Shown piece after piece: positions 53,106 to 62,338 of a DNA stretch of 64,000 nucleotides. Location of the stretch: the NCBI GenBank assembly GCA_050953285.1, contig JBMNMK010000002.1, forward strand, positions 62,001 through 126,000. The letters are read 5' to 3'. Origin of the DNA: Olsenella_K sp050953285 (GTDB lineage: Bacteria; Actinomycetota; Coriobacteriia; Coriobacteriales; Atopobiaceae). Numbering within the stretch: the stretch's first letter is position 1; every line of letters starts with the position of its first letter. The notes under the pieces were generated by a model. The model saw only the letters and a program-made list of their open reading frames with translations, did not search any database and was not told the origin of the DNA. Both the position numbers and the translations under genes were made by a program.

Positions 53106-54575
53106 GTGGCTAAGCCAAAGGGCAAACATCTTGCTCCTCAAAGCAAGGGGCATGCACATAAGCGCACACAAAAGAATGCAAGGCGGCTGGGGCTGGGCAA
53201 AAAGATTGCGCTCGGCGTGGGCATTGCGCTGGTTGTGGGCGCGGGCAGCGCGTATGGTGCCGGCGTCTACTATTTCTCTGATCACTTTTTGCCCAACACG
53301 ACCGTGAACGGCAAAAACGTGGGCCTTATGAGCTCGGCCGAGCTGGCACAGGTCATAGACTCTGAGGCCAAGGCTTATACGCAGACGGTCACGGTGGGGG
53401 ATTTCACCACCACGCTCACCGCAGATCAGATTGGCTACAGCGTAGACGGCCAGGCAGCGGCGCAGTCTGCCATCAGCCAGGCTGCGGGCAGGGTCTGGTT
53501 CTGGCCGGTGGAGTTGTTCCAAACGCATGCGTTTATCGCCGAGAATACCTGTACATTTGATCAGGCAAAGCTGGACGAGGCAATCTCTCAGGCCGTTGAT
53601 ACCTTCAACCAAGATGCATCGAGCCCGGAGAATGCGTCGGTTATCTATAGCGAAGAGCAAGAAGCTTTCATCATCAACCCCGAGGTGGCAGGCAATGTGG
53701 TCAACAAAGATGCCATCACCTCGTCCGCTACCGATGCTGCGCGCACGCAGTCTCAAGATGCGGCGTTGGATGATTCGGCCATAGAAAAGCCTCAGGTGAC
53801 CGCGGAAGATCCTCGTCTCAAGACGGCGGTCGATACGGCCAATGCCATGTTGGATACCACGGTTGAGCTGGCAAAAGGTGGCAATGCTCAGGTGGAGATT
53901 GACCGTGGCACCAAGGCCGGCTGGGTAAGCGTTGATGATGAGTACAACGTGTCGGTCAACCAGGACAAGGTGTCGAGCTATGTGTCCGGCGTGGCAGACA
54001 AGTTTGCCTCGTCTGATGATGAGTACACCTATTTGGTCAAGGCCGATGAGCTTACGCAGAGCATCACGCAGGCGCTGAGCGACCAAACGTCGGCTACGAT
54101 TGAAGTGCCCATGCGCGCTAAGGCCAAGCCCAAGCAGGTTGATTCTGCTATGGGCAGCGGTACGTGGGACGGTTCTGGCAGCTATCTTGATGTGGATCTC
54201 AAGGCGCAGTACGCGCGCCTCTACGACGATGCTGGCGGCGTCGTGTGGGAATCCTACATTGTCTCGGGCAACACGAGCGAGGGGCGCAATACCCCTGAAG
54301 GCACGTTTAAGCTGCAGGGCAAGTCAACCGATATCACGCTGGTTGGTCTGGATGAGGACAAGGATGGCAAGCCAGATTACGAGAGCCATGTGGACTATTG
54401 GATGCCGTTCTATGCGGGATCCTATGGCCTGCACGATGCAACGTGGCGCTCAAAGTTTGGTGGGAGCATCTACTCCTACGCGGGCTCTCACGGATGCGTC
54501 AATTTGCCACATGACAAGGCAGCGGATCTGTATTCCCGTCTCAACGTGGGCGACACGATAAAAATTCATTCTTAA
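53106..54575 (+). CDS. Membrane-anchored L,D-transpeptidase (YkuD), copy 2
   Basis: The 489-residue protein has a basic cytoplasmic tail, one membrane helix (IALGVGIALVVGAGSAYGAG, near residue 40), a peptidoglycan-binding-like region (about 60-330) and a YkuD domain. The active site SYAGSHGCVNLPHDKAADL has its catalytic cysteine at residue 464. It aligns with copy 1 at 38011 across the whole length, for example NTPEGTFKLQGKST against NTPEGTYTINSNKT. It starts at GTG 53106 after AGAGGG; the longer open frame lacks a ribosome site. Duplicate enzymes suggest strong use of 3-3 cross-links. Confidence 0.92.
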   Translation: MAKPKGKHLAPQSKGHAHKRTQKNARRLGLGKKIALGVGIALVVGAGSAYGAGVYYFSDHFLPNTTVNGKNVGLMSSAELAQVIDSEAKAYTQTVTVGDFTTTLTADQIGYSVDGQAAAQSAISQAAGRVWFWPVELFQTHAFIAENTCTFDQAKLDEAISQAVDTFNQDASSPENASVIYSEEQEAFIINPEVAGNVVNKDAITSSATDAARTQSQDAALDDSAIEKPQVTAEDPRLKTAVDTANAMLDTTVELAKGGNAQVEIDRGTKAGWVSVDDEYNVSVNQDKVSSYVSGVADKFASSDDEYTYLVKADELTQSITQALSDQTSATIEVPMRAKAKPKQVDSAMGSGTWDGSGSYLDVDLKAQYARLYDDAGGVVWESYIVSGNTSEGRNTPEGTFKLQGKSTDITLVGLDEDKDGKPDYESHVDYWMPFYAGSYGLHDATWRSKFGGSIYSYAGSHGCVNLPHDKAADLYSRLNVGDTIKIHS

Positions 54576-54636
54576 AAGAATTTTGCGCCGCTTGTGTTGG
54601 ATAATCTAGGGTGATCGCTATCAACAATACAGGGCT

Positions 54637-54648
54637 GGCGAGAAGATC
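54637..54648 (+). repeat. Dispersed motif copy GGCGAGAAGATC
   Basis: An intergenic copy of the motif described at 48078, immediately before the SixA-CHAD gene. Confidence 0.5.
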
Positions 54649-54704
54649 TTCTGGGCTGAACGCACGCCTTGAGGCACGTGATGACACTTTGATGGGTGGG
54701 CAAG

Positions 54705-56009
54705 ATGATATCGAAACTTCTTCTTGTGAGGCACGGAGCACCGGATTACAGCTTTGATGGTGCAGATATTGCGCGCCCGCTGTCAGAGGCAGGTATACGC
54801 TCCATGCAAGATGCCCTGCCGCAGCAGCTGAACCTTTTGGGCCAGTCGCGTGACATACAGCTCTGGTCGAGCCCTGCCAAGCGCGCACAGCAGACGGCCG
54901 AGATTCTGGCACATATCTTGCAAGATGGTGGCAAGGATGGTATCACGCTGCACGACGATCTCTACTCCCAGGACGTGAGCCTTTTCATCACGGAGCTCAA
55001 GATGTCTGCCGGTACCGTTATTGCGGTGGGACACGTGCCGTTTATGGAACAGCTGACCGAATATCTGACGGGCGCGCGGATTCGTTTTGAAAAAGGCGCG
55101 GTGGCCTGCATTGCGTTTCCGCATGAGACAACGGACAATGCGCGGCTGGAGTGGTTCTTGCAAGGGCCTGATGCCAAGCGCTGGGAAACGCTCATTGCCA
55201 TTGAGCATGAGCTGGCGGAGCGTGCAAGAAAGATTGAGGCGTCGCTGGACTACCTTTTGGAAAACCCGCGTGACCCCGAGGCGCTCCATGCATTTAGGGT
55301 CAACATCCGTCGCGCGCGGTCTCTTATCGCATTTATCCAGCCGTTCCAAAAGCGTAGGCAAAACATTGTGATCGACACCTTGCTGGCGGATTTTCAGCAT
55401 GGGTGCGCGTACCTGCGTGAGATGGACGGGCTCTGCGCACGCATTTCTAACTGCAGCAATGGCTCGACGGAAAACCTCACGTTTCTGTTTGCGTGTTCGC
55501 ACGCGCGCGACAACGAGCGCACGCGGGTGGTGGCGCGGCTGGGCAGGCGCAACACCCGCCGCCAGCTGCGGGAGGCCCTCCATGAGATGCGCTCCATCAA
55601 GTGGCGCACCGAGGTGGAGACGGCAGGTCTTGGCAAGCATGAGGTGCGTCGTGAGTTCGATGCGCTCTACGCCGCTTGCAAAGAGGGCTACCAAACATGT
55701 GATTTCATGGATGATGAGGCTACCCATGCCCTTCGTAAACGCATAAAGCGCCTGCGATATGTGGGTGAGGCCTACGCAGATCTTCTGGGCGAGAAAAGAC
55801 TCAAGGTGATAGAGGCATCCCGCCAGGCACAAGATGAGCTGGGAGATCTCTGCGATGCGCGCGTTGATCTTTCCATCATCCAGACGCTCGACAAGCGCAA
55901 TGCCTTCTCGGGCGTAGAGGCAGACGTAAAGGCATTTGTGGAGCTCACGGAGGCACGCATTCAAGAGATTACCGAGCGCCTGCGGGCATCTCAGAAGCAC
56001 TTTGAGTAG
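54705..56009 (+). CDS. SixA-type histidine phosphatase fused to a CHAD domain
   Basis: The 434-residue protein begins with a histidine phosphatase (LLLVRHGAPDYSFDGADIAR, with RHG, then SSPAKRAQQTAEIL and AVGHVPFMEQLTEYL), about residues 1-160. The rest is a CHAD domain rich in Arg, His and Glu helices (LHAFRVNIRRARSLIAFI, ALRKRIKRLRYVGEAYADL). CHAD domains bind polyphosphate; SixA enzymes remove phosphate from histidine or small molecules. A role in polyphosphate or phosphohistidine turnover is an inference. ATG 54705 is preferred to GTG 54696 because it follows GGGTGGGC. Confidence 0.85.
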   Translation: MISKLLLVRHGAPDYSFDGADIARPLSEAGIRSMQDALPQQLNLLGQSRDIQLWSSPAKRAQQTAEILAHILQDGGKDGITLHDDLYSQDVSLFITELKMSAGTVIAVGHVPFMEQLTEYLTGARIRFEKGAVACIAFPHETTDNARLEWFLQGPDAKRWETLIAIEHELAERARKIEASLDYLLENPRDPEALHAFRVNIRRARSLIAFIQPFQKRRQNIVIDTLLADFQHGCAYLREMDGLCARISNCSNGSTENLTFLFACSHARDNERTRVVARLGRRNTRRQLREALHEMRSIKWRTEVETAGLGKHEVRREFDALYAACKEGYQTCDFMDDEATHALRKRIKRLRYVGEAYADLLGEKRLKVIEASRQAQDELGDLCDARVDLSIIQTLDKRNAFSGVEADVKAFVELTEARIQEITERLRASQKHFE

Positions 56010-56060
56010 CATGGCGCGCTGTCGCGGTGGCGCGCAGAACATGGTGAGCGTATAGCAAAA

Positions 56061-56090
56061 AAAGAGGGCGCAGGTTGCTGCGTCCTCTTT
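56061..56090. terminator. Terminator after the SixA-CHAD gene
   Basis: AAAGAGG-CGCAG and CTGCG-CCTCTTT pair around GTTG with one bulge. It is A/T-rich on both exits and separates convergent genes. Confidence 0.75.
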
Positions 56091-56171
56091 GCGTATAACG
56101 TGCAGGTCACGGGAGTAATTGCTGCTGCAGAGACCGCAGCTGCAAACACCGCTGCAGATGCCCGCGGTTTT

Positions 56172-56495
56172 CTAGAGACCCACGACTTGGCTGACAGACG
56201 TGATGACCTCAGGCGGCAGGGAAATCATGCCAAGCGCCAGCAAGACGACATACAAAACGATGCCGATGAGGTAGAAAAACAGGCAGGAACGGGTGAAGTT
56301 TCTGCGGTTGAGATTTCCGCCAGAAATTGAAAAGACGATCATGCAAATGAGGCCTACCAAAGGGATTGCATAGAGAATACTGAAGCCTATGTATGCCCAC
56401 GTGCCCATAGGTTCAAGCTCACGCGGGAGGTTGAATCCGCTGAAACCTGCAGAACTTGTCTTCTCTGGTGCGTTGGTGTTCATGTGTGAAGCCAT
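56172..56495 (-). CDS. Small membrane protein
   Basis: The 107-residue protein has two hydrophobic segments (WAYIGFSILYAIPLVGLICM and CLFFYLIGIVLYVVLLALGM) and no signal cleavage site. The ATG at 56495 follows AAAGGA. It lies just downstream of the lipase-like gene at 56593 on the same strand. Function unknown. Confidence 0.6.
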   Translation of the reverse strand: MASHMNTNAPEKTSSAGFSGFNLPRELEPMGTWAYIGFSILYAIPLVGLICMIVFSISGGNLNRRNFTRSCLFFYLIGIVLYVVLLALGMISLPPEVITSVSQVVGL

Positions 56496-56592
56496 GGTGT
56501 GTCCTTTCTGGTGCAAGTGTGGCTTTGTCCACAGGGCGCCTTTGAGTCTAGCAGCAAAGATGCGTCGTGGTTGATCTGAGTTGGAGATTTTG

Positions 56593-58248
56593 CTAGCTGT
56601 TGGATGAATGGTCGTCTGCGGTCGCGTGTGTGTCTGCGCTGGCGTGGGGGCCATTTTGAGGATGCGCTGCCACCCAAAGGCCCAGCACAATAGAGCCGGC
56701 ACTGTAGAGGGCCACCACTATCGAGGCAACGTAGATATAGGGCGCTACCACGGAGTTTGCTGTAAGCATGGGAAACATGCCCAGCACGAAGGCGCCCAGC
56801 GCAATGAGTGCGTTTGCTATCCGCCAGCGCTTCTCGCCCTCTCCACTGGTGGCTTTGCGCACCGCCTGAAAGCTGGCTACCAAAAAGAGCGCGCCGAGGA
56901 TGATGTTGGCAAATCGCGTGATCAGGGTATGTTCGGCCATAGCAAAGGCGACAAGGGCAATCTCTGCCACACGGCCTACCAAGATGAGGCGGGCATTGAA
57001 GACATCGAGCGTGGTGTCTTCTGCGGTCTTGATGACCTTGGTGGTAAGCCAAATGAGCGCGGCAGCACCCATGATATAGCCAAAGGTATGCGCGGCAAAA
57101 TCCGGGTTGACCATAAAGAAGATGCTGAGACACATCAAAAAGATGCCGCGCGTCAGGTGCTGCTCATGCAAGAATGCCCGCAGGTCAAATGAGTCGAGCG
57201 CGCCCACGCCTGCGGCTGCCAGCTTCACCACGCCTTCCGCGCCAGGGCCTTGATGTGCCACAATCTCTAGGGCAATCTGCTGCAAAAAGATAGGTCCCGC
57301 ATCTGAGAAATCCGTTTGCTGGTGGATGCCTTTCTCGTCCAGCGCGGTGAAGAAGTCGTCTATGAAGTGCTTGCGACCTTCAAGATCAAGCGATTCTATC
57401 CAGGTGTGGAGCGTGTGGTTGATAAACGCGCAATCGGGAGAAAGCTCAGCGGCTTCTACAAAATGCGTGCCCTCAACTTGCCACGAGAACGCGTCGTGCT
57501 GCATGATGCCCTCGTTGTCAGAGTGCACAATCATGTCTGCAGGAAGGTCCTGAAAGAGCTGGCCAAACACGTCGTATGCAGGCACGATGCGCATTATCCG
57601 CCCAGCGAGCGCGCCTGCAGACACAGGGCCTACAACATCGTGTGCAAGGCCGGGGCCATCGTTGTTATAGACGGCTATGATGCGACGCTGTTTGAGCGGA
57701 CTGCATCTCAGCGCCCCATACTCTGCCAACGTGCCTCCCTTGGAGTGGCCGCCTATCCTATAGCGCCTGGTCAGACGTATTACGCGGTCAAGATAGCGCG
57801 CGGCTTCACGCTCTGAGGGCATGATCTGATAGCTCATGGTGAAGTCCTCTTTCCAGCCCACAAATGAGTTATCGGTTCCGCGAAAACTCACGTAGCTGGT
57901 GTGATCAGGCAGCACAATCTCTAGTGCGCAAAACTGCGTGCCACTCTGCGCATCCAGGTGGACCTGCAGATTTTTGAGACGGGCCTGCCCAAAGCGCGCA
58001 GACGATCCCAGCGCATCCATGAAGGCTTCTTTTACCGGAGTAATACCAAAGCTTCTCTTGGCGAGAAGGACCGCAGAGCTCATGGCTTGCTCAACGCTCA
58101 CGTCCCCGCGCTCGTTGATCGTGGGCACAATGCCGGTGAGATCGAGGTAGGAAAGGACGGACAAGACGAGGTTATCCACCTCATTAAAGGGGACCTCCTC
58201 GAGCGTTGTGGCGCCGAAGTCATTAAGATATGAAACGATTGTGCCCAC
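56593..58248 (-). CDS. Mbeg1-like lipase (DUF2974) with a C-terminal membrane domain
   Basis: Residues about 1-370 form a lipase-like alpha/beta hydrolase of the DUF2974 (Mbeg1-like) group: TSYVSFRGTDNSFVGWKEDF and RYRIGGHSKGGTLAEYGAL, with serine in GHSKGG. The C-terminal 170 residues contain several hydrophobic helices (GIFLMCLSIFFMVNPDFA, NALIALGAFVLGMFPMLTA) resembling the HdeD/DUF308 membrane fold. Combining these on one chain suggests the enzyme works at the membrane, perhaps on phospholipids. The start is ATG 58248 with AGGTGACAC upstream. Confidence 0.8.
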   Translation of the reverse strand: MGTIVSYLNDFGATTLEEVPFNEVDNLVLSVLSYLDLTGIVPTINERGDVSVEQAMSSAVLLAKRSFGITPVKEAFMDALGSSARFGQARLKNLQVHLDAQSGTQFCALEIVLPDHTSYVSFRGTDNSFVGWKEDFTMSYQIMPSEREAARYLDRVIRLTRRYRIGGHSKGGTLAEYGALRCSPLKQRRIIAVYNNDGPGLAHDVVGPVSAGALAGRIMRIVPAYDVFGQLFQDLPADMIVHSDNEGIMQHDAFSWQVEGTHFVEAAELSPDCAFINHTLHTWIESLDLEGRKHFIDDFFTALDEKGIHQQTDFSDAGPIFLQQIALEIVAHQGPGAEGVVKLAAAGVGALDSFDLRAFLHEQHLTRGIFLMCLSIFFMVNPDFAAHTFGYIMGAAALIWLTTKVIKTAEDTTLDVFNARLILVGRVAEIALVAFAMAEHTLITRFANIILGALFLVASFQAVRKATSGEGEKRWRIANALIALGAFVLGMFPMLTANSVVAPYIYVASIVVALYSAGSIVLGLWVAAHPQNGPHASADTHATADDHSSNS

Positions 58249-58577
58249 GTGTCACCTCGTTTGCTTGGTGGTTGAGCAGTATCTATATGCGCGAGCTGCA
58301 TGTTCTATCCCTGTTCTTATTCCACGTACATGATCTTTTGTTACACAGGGTTGTGAACGTCCTTCACACTTTTTCTGCCGCTCAGCTGTTTCACATCCGT
58401 TGAGCGGAAATAAAGTGTCCGATGAGCGTCAAATTGAGCACCACTCGTCGGTTTTTATTCATCACGGATCAGAAATAACCAATTCCACCTGTTAGACTAA
58501 TCGCGCGTTTCTGGGCTCACGAGGGGGTGGGTCAGTGCGCTGATCGCTCTGGCCATTTTTGTAAGGAGAGGAATCAT
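58249..58577. other. Divergent control region of the hydrogenase operon
   Basis: The 329-bp region has an inverted repeat TGTGAA-CGTCC-TTCACA (58352-58368) and a second one CCGCTCA/TGAGCGG (58378-58407). No gene is present. GTAAGGAGAGG at 58561 is the ribosome site of the first hydrogenase operon gene. Confidence 0.55.
58352..58368. promoter_or_regulatory. TGTGAA-N5-TTCACA inverted repeat, Rex/Crp-like
   Basis: A perfect six-base inverted repeat resembles Rex operators of actinobacteria (TGTGAA-N4-TTCACA) and Crp sites (TGTGA-N6-TCACA), but the spacer is one base longer than either. A redox regulator would suit a hydrogenase operon. Position upstream of 58578 supports a role; identity is open. 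Confidence 0.4.
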
Positions 58578-60404
58578 ATGTCTCGCATGTATGTACTCGA
58601 ACGTAGCGAGGCCCAGGCGGTTATGGATGAGATGCACCAAGCGCTTGAGAGGCGTTTGGCATGCAGCTCTCTGGAGCCATGCCCCGTTGAGTTTACGCGG
58701 GCTGTTGTCTCCATGTGCGCCACGCAAAGCTGTGGCAAATGCACACCATGCCGCGTTGGGCTCAAAGTGCTTGAGGGCCTGTTGGATGATGTGTTGGAGT
58801 ATCGTGCAACAGAGGAGACCCTGAAGCTCATTGAGTCTACTGCACGCGCTATATATAACTCATCAGATTGCGCTATTGGTTATGAAGCGGGCGAGATGGC
58901 TCTTCTTGCAGTCAAGGGCTTCCACGATGACTTTGTGCACCACATTGTGCACCAGAGCTGTGACTTTACGCGCAGGCGCCACGTTCCTTGCGTATCTGGT
59001 TGCCCGGCGCACGTGGATATTCCTGGCTATATCTCCTTGGTTTCAGCGGGGCGCTACACCGACGCGGTGCGCCTGATCCGCAAGGACAACCCGCTGCCTC
59101 TGGTCTGCGGTCTTATCTGTGAGCACCCCTGTGAGGAGAGATGCCGTCGCGGCATGGTAGATGATGCGCTGAACATCCGCGGCCTCAAGCGCTATGCCGT
59201 TGACCATATGGATTCTGATTATGAGCCCATCATGCTTGACCCCACCGGCAAGCGAGTGGCTGTAATTGGTGGCGGCCCTGCTGGCCTTTCTGCAGCGTAT
59301 TTCTTGACCCTCATGGGGCACAAGTGCACGGTCTTTGAGTCACGCCATCACTTAGGCGGCATGCTGCGCTATGGTATCCCCGCCTATCGTCTGCCGCGTG
59401 AAGAGCTTGACCGTGAGATCAATTGGCTGGTCAGCTGCGGTATTGAGGTCAAGCTCGACACCTATGTGACCGATATTGAAAAGCTCCGCAAAGATTATGA
59501 CGCGGTCTATATTGCCATCGGTGCGCACAAGGACAGAAAGCTCAACCTGCCTGGTGAGGATGCAGAAGGTGTCATCTCTGCAGTGGCTATGCTGCGTGCC
59601 ATGGGTGATGACACGCCACCAGACTTCAAGGGCAAGAGCGTATGTGTGGTCGGCGGCGGCAACGTTGCTATGGACGTGGCGCGTACCAGCGTGCGCCTGG
59701 GCGCCAAGAAGGTCACCATTGTGTATCGCCGTCGTGTGGCAGATATGACCGCGCAGGTAGAAGAGATCGAGGGCGCTCGCGCAGAGGGCTGTGAGATCTT
59801 GGAGCTCCACTCTCCCAAAGAGATCATGGTAGAGGATGGCCATGTGGTCGGCCTCAAGGTAGAGCCGCAGATTATTGGCGGACCTCGTGGCGGACGTCCT
59901 GCTCCACGCAAGGCAGATGCAGACGATGTTGTCTTAGATTGTGACATTGTGGCAGTGGCTATTGGTCAGGCCATTGACTCCAAGCCGTTTGAGGACTTAG
60001 GCGTACCGTGCCAGCGGGGCCGCATTGTGGCAAACCCTGATGGTATGGTTCCTGGCTTTGATAACGTCTGGAGCGGCGGTGACTGCCAGACCGGACCTTC
60101 TACGGTTATCCGTGCTATTGCAGCAGGTAAGGTGGCTGCCGGTAACATTGATGGCTATTTTGGCTATGACAACAAGAATAAGATCAAGGTGCCGTTCGAG
60201 CTTCCGCAAGTTCAGTTTAGAGGCAAGATATCGTGTGCACGCTGCGAGCTCAAAGAGCGTGAGGCAGGGGAGCGCAAGGGCGACTTTGAGCTCATGGAGA
60301 TTGGTTACACGAGACAAGAGGCGGAGCAGGAAGCCAACCGCTGCCTGTGCTGCGACCACTTTGGCTATGGCGCGTTCCGCGGAGGGAGGGTCTACGCATG
60401 GTAA
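58578..60404 (+). CDS. NuoF-type 4Fe-4S domain fused to a GltD-type flavoprotein oxidoreductase
   Basis: The 608-residue protein starts with SCGKCTPCRVGLKVLEGLL (about residues 50-70), the [4Fe-4S] end of NuoF/HydB. A GltD-like part follows: a cysteine-rich Fer4_20 region (HVPCVSGCPAHVDIPGYISL, LICEHPCEERCRRGMVDD), an FAD-binding site VAVIGGGPAGLSAAYFL and an NAD(P)-binding site VCVVGGGNVAMDVARTS. A short C-terminal cysteine cluster (ANRCLCCDHFG) ends it. It overlaps the hydrogenase gene by seven bases. It should pass electrons between NAD(P)H and the hydrogenase; whether it bifurcates electrons is not shown. Confidence 0.87.
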   Translation: MSRMYVLERSEAQAVMDEMHQALERRLACSSLEPCPVEFTRAVVSMCATQSCGKCTPCRVGLKVLEGLLDDVLEYRATEETLKLIESTARAIYNSSDCAIGYEAGEMALLAVKGFHDDFVHHIVHQSCDFTRRRHVPCVSGCPAHVDIPGYISLVSAGRYTDAVRLIRKDNPLPLVCGLICEHPCEERCRRGMVDDALNIRGLKRYAVDHMDSDYEPIMLDPTGKRVAVIGGGPAGLSAAYFLTLMGHKCTVFESRHHLGGMLRYGIPAYRLPREELDREINWLVSCGIEVKLDTYVTDIEKLRKDYDAVYIAIGAHKDRKLNLPGEDAEGVISAVAMLRAMGDDTPPDFKGKSVCVVGGGNVAMDVARTSVRLGAKKVTIVYRRRVADMTAQVEEIEGARAEGCEILELHSPKEIMVEDGHVVGLKVEPQIIGGPRGGRPAPRKADADDVVLDCDIVAVAIGQAIDSKPFEDLGVPCQRGRIVANPDGMVPGFDNVWSGGDCQTGPSTVIRAIAAGKVAAGNIDGYFGYDNKNKIKVPFELPQVQFRGKISCARCELKEREAGERKGDFELMEIGYTRQEAEQEANRCLCCDHFGYGAFRGGRVYAW

Positions 60405-62155
60405 AGCTGACGATAGATTCAATTCCCGTAGAGGTTGCGGAGCATACAACCATCCTCGATGCTGCCGCCTCTGTGGGCATCAAGATCCCGACACTGTGCT
60501 TCTTGCGTGATCTCAATGAGGTTGCCGCGTGCCGTGCCTGCGTGGTGGAGATCAAAGGTCTTCCGCAGCTGGTTGCTGCATGCAACAACTTTGTGGATGA
60601 GGGCATGGAAGTTTTGACCAACAGCCCTAAGGTTCGTGAGGCGAGAAAAGCAAACGTCGAGTTCCTGCTTTCCCGTCATGACTCCAAGTGCACCAGCTGC
60701 GTGCGCAATGGCAACTGCTCCTTGCAGTCACTCACGCATGATCTGGGCATTACCAACATGCCGTTTGATCAGAAGTTTATGCGCTGGAACTGGCCGGCCT
60801 CCTATCCTTTGCAGCGCAATAATAACAAGTGCATCAACTGCCTGCGCTGCATCCAGGTGTGCTCCAAGGTACAGGCCACCAATATCTGGGATCTGGTCAA
60901 CCGTTCCAGCCACACGGCGGTCAACGTATCTCACACCAGGCGCATTGAGGATTCTGACTGCACACTCTGTGGCCAGTGCATTACACACTGCCCCGTGGGC
61001 GCTCTCTATGCACGTGATGATACCCAGCGCGTCTTTGATGCCCTGGCAGATCCAGAGCGCGTTACCATTGTTCAAGTTGCTCCTGCGGTGCGCGCAGCAT
61101 GGGGCGAGGCTTTTGGTGTAAGTGCAGACGTTGCTACCGATAAGCGCCTGGTCACTGCACTTAAGCGCATGGGCTTTGATTACGTATTTGATACCGACTT
61201 TGGCGCCGACCTCACCATTATGGAAGAGGCATCAGAGCTGCTTGACCGTATGCAGAACCCTGACCATGGTGAGATGCCTATGTTCACCAGCTGCTGTCCT
61301 GGTTGGATACGCTATCTTAAGGGTCACTACCCAGAGCTCACGGGCAACCTCTCCACCAGCAAGAGCCCGCACCAGATGTTTGGTGCAATTGCCAAGAGCT
61401 ACCTGGCAGAGAAGCTGGGGACAGACCCGCGCAAGTTCTTTGTGGTGAGCATCATGCCGTGCGTGGCCAAGAAGGCAGAAAGTGAGCTGCCCAACCAAAA
61501 TGACGCCTGTGAAGAGCCGGACGTGGATTGCGTTCTGACCGTCCGCGAGCTCGACCGCATGGTGTCTGAGGAGCACTTGGATATTGCTCATCTGCCCGAG
61601 ACAGAATTTGATGAGCCACTGGGTGAGTCGACTGGTGCTGCCGTTATCTTTGGTGCCACGGGTGGCGTTATGGAAGCCGCACTGAGAACGGCATACCACA
61701 CCGTTACCGGTCAAGCGCCCAAGCCGGATATGTTCTCGGGCGTGCGTGGCATGGATGGCTGGAAGGAAGCTACGTTTGATATGGCAGGAACGCCTGTGCG
61801 TGTGGCGGTTGCCAGTGGCTTGCAAAACACTCACCGTCTGATTGAGGCACTCAAGGCGGGCGAGGTCCACTACGACTTCATTGAGATCATGGCATGCCCC
61901 GGTGGCTGTGCCGGTGGCGGCGGCCAGCCCATACATGATGGTGAAGAGCGCGCAGAGGTGAGAGGTGACGTGCTCTGGGGTCTGGATGCAAGGGCTGACC
62001 TGCGCAATTCCTACGAGAACCCATCCATCCAGCGCCTCTACAGCGAGTATCTGGAGGCTCCGCTCTCAGAGCGTGCGGAGCACCTGCTCCACACCGATCA
62101 CTTTGGTTGGGAGATGCCGCTCTCGCCTGAGGTTAAGATGTTCGACGGCAAGTAG
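60398..62155 (+). CDS. [FeFe]-hydrogenase, NADH-dehydrogenase-G-like type
   Basis: The 585-residue enzyme makes or uses H2. It has an N-terminal [2Fe-2S] domain (TLCFLRDLNEVAACRACVV), a His/Cys cluster segment (HDSKCTSCVRNGNCSLQ), two [4Fe-4S] motifs (CINCLRCIQVC and CTLCGQCITHCPVG) and the H-cluster domain. The H-cluster motifs are intact: L1 MFTSCCPGWIRY, L2 SIMPCVAKKAESE and L3 EIMACPGGCAGGGGQP. The start is ATG 60398 after GGAGGGAGGG. It is partnered with the NuoF/GltD fusion rather than a separate HydB. No HydE, HydF or HydG maturase is in the window. Confidence 0.95.
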   Translation: MVKLTIDSIPVEVAEHTTILDAAASVGIKIPTLCFLRDLNEVAACRACVVEIKGLPQLVAACNNFVDEGMEVLTNSPKVREARKANVEFLLSRHDSKCTSCVRNGNCSLQSLTHDLGITNMPFDQKFMRWNWPASYPLQRNNNKCINCLRCIQVCSKVQATNIWDLVNRSSHTAVNVSHTRRIEDSDCTLCGQCITHCPVGALYARDDTQRVFDALADPERVTIVQVAPAVRAAWGEAFGVSADVATDKRLVTALKRMGFDYVFDTDFGADLTIMEEASELLDRMQNPDHGEMPMFTSCCPGWIRYLKGHYPELTGNLSTSKSPHQMFGAIAKSYLAEKLGTDPRKFFVVSIMPCVAKKAESELPNQNDACEEPDVDCVLTVRELDRMVSEEHLDIAHLPETEFDEPLGESTGAAVIFGATGGVMEAALRTAYHTVTGQAPKPDMFSGVRGMDGWKEATFDMAGTPVRVAVASGLQNTHRLIEALKAGEVHYDFIEIMACPGGCAGGGGQPIHDGEERAEVRGDVLWGLDARADLRNSYENPSIQRLYSEYLEAPLSERAEHLLHTDHFGWEMPLSPEVKMFDGK

Positions 62156-62186
62156 ACGTCTGCCGCACACAGTAGTTCTCTAAAAG

Positions 62187-62224
62187 AAAGGTAGTGTCAA
62201 CAGCTGTGTTGGCACTACCTTTTT
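62187..62224 (+). terminator. Terminator of the hydrogenase operon
   Basis: AAAGGTAGTG-TCAACA pairs with TGTGTTGG-CACTACC and is followed by TTTTT. It lies about 30 bases after the stop. Confidence 0.9.
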
Positions 62225-62257
62225 GCATGTCATACGTACTATGTAGCGCATGTCGCA

Positions 62258-62273
62258 GGCGAGAAGCCCGTGG
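62258..62273 (+). repeat. Dispersed motif copy GGCGAGAAGCCCGTGG
   Basis: An intergenic copy of the motif described at 48078. A close variant GGGCAAGAACCC follows at 62278, and GTGCGAGAAGAACGT occurs at 62934-62948, on the other side of the slyD gene. Confidence 0.6.
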
Positions 62274-62338
62274 CGCTGGGCAAGAACCCTTAGGCGCTTA
62301 GCGCAACGATTCGCACCTGAGCGTTACGCACCTGTGCG

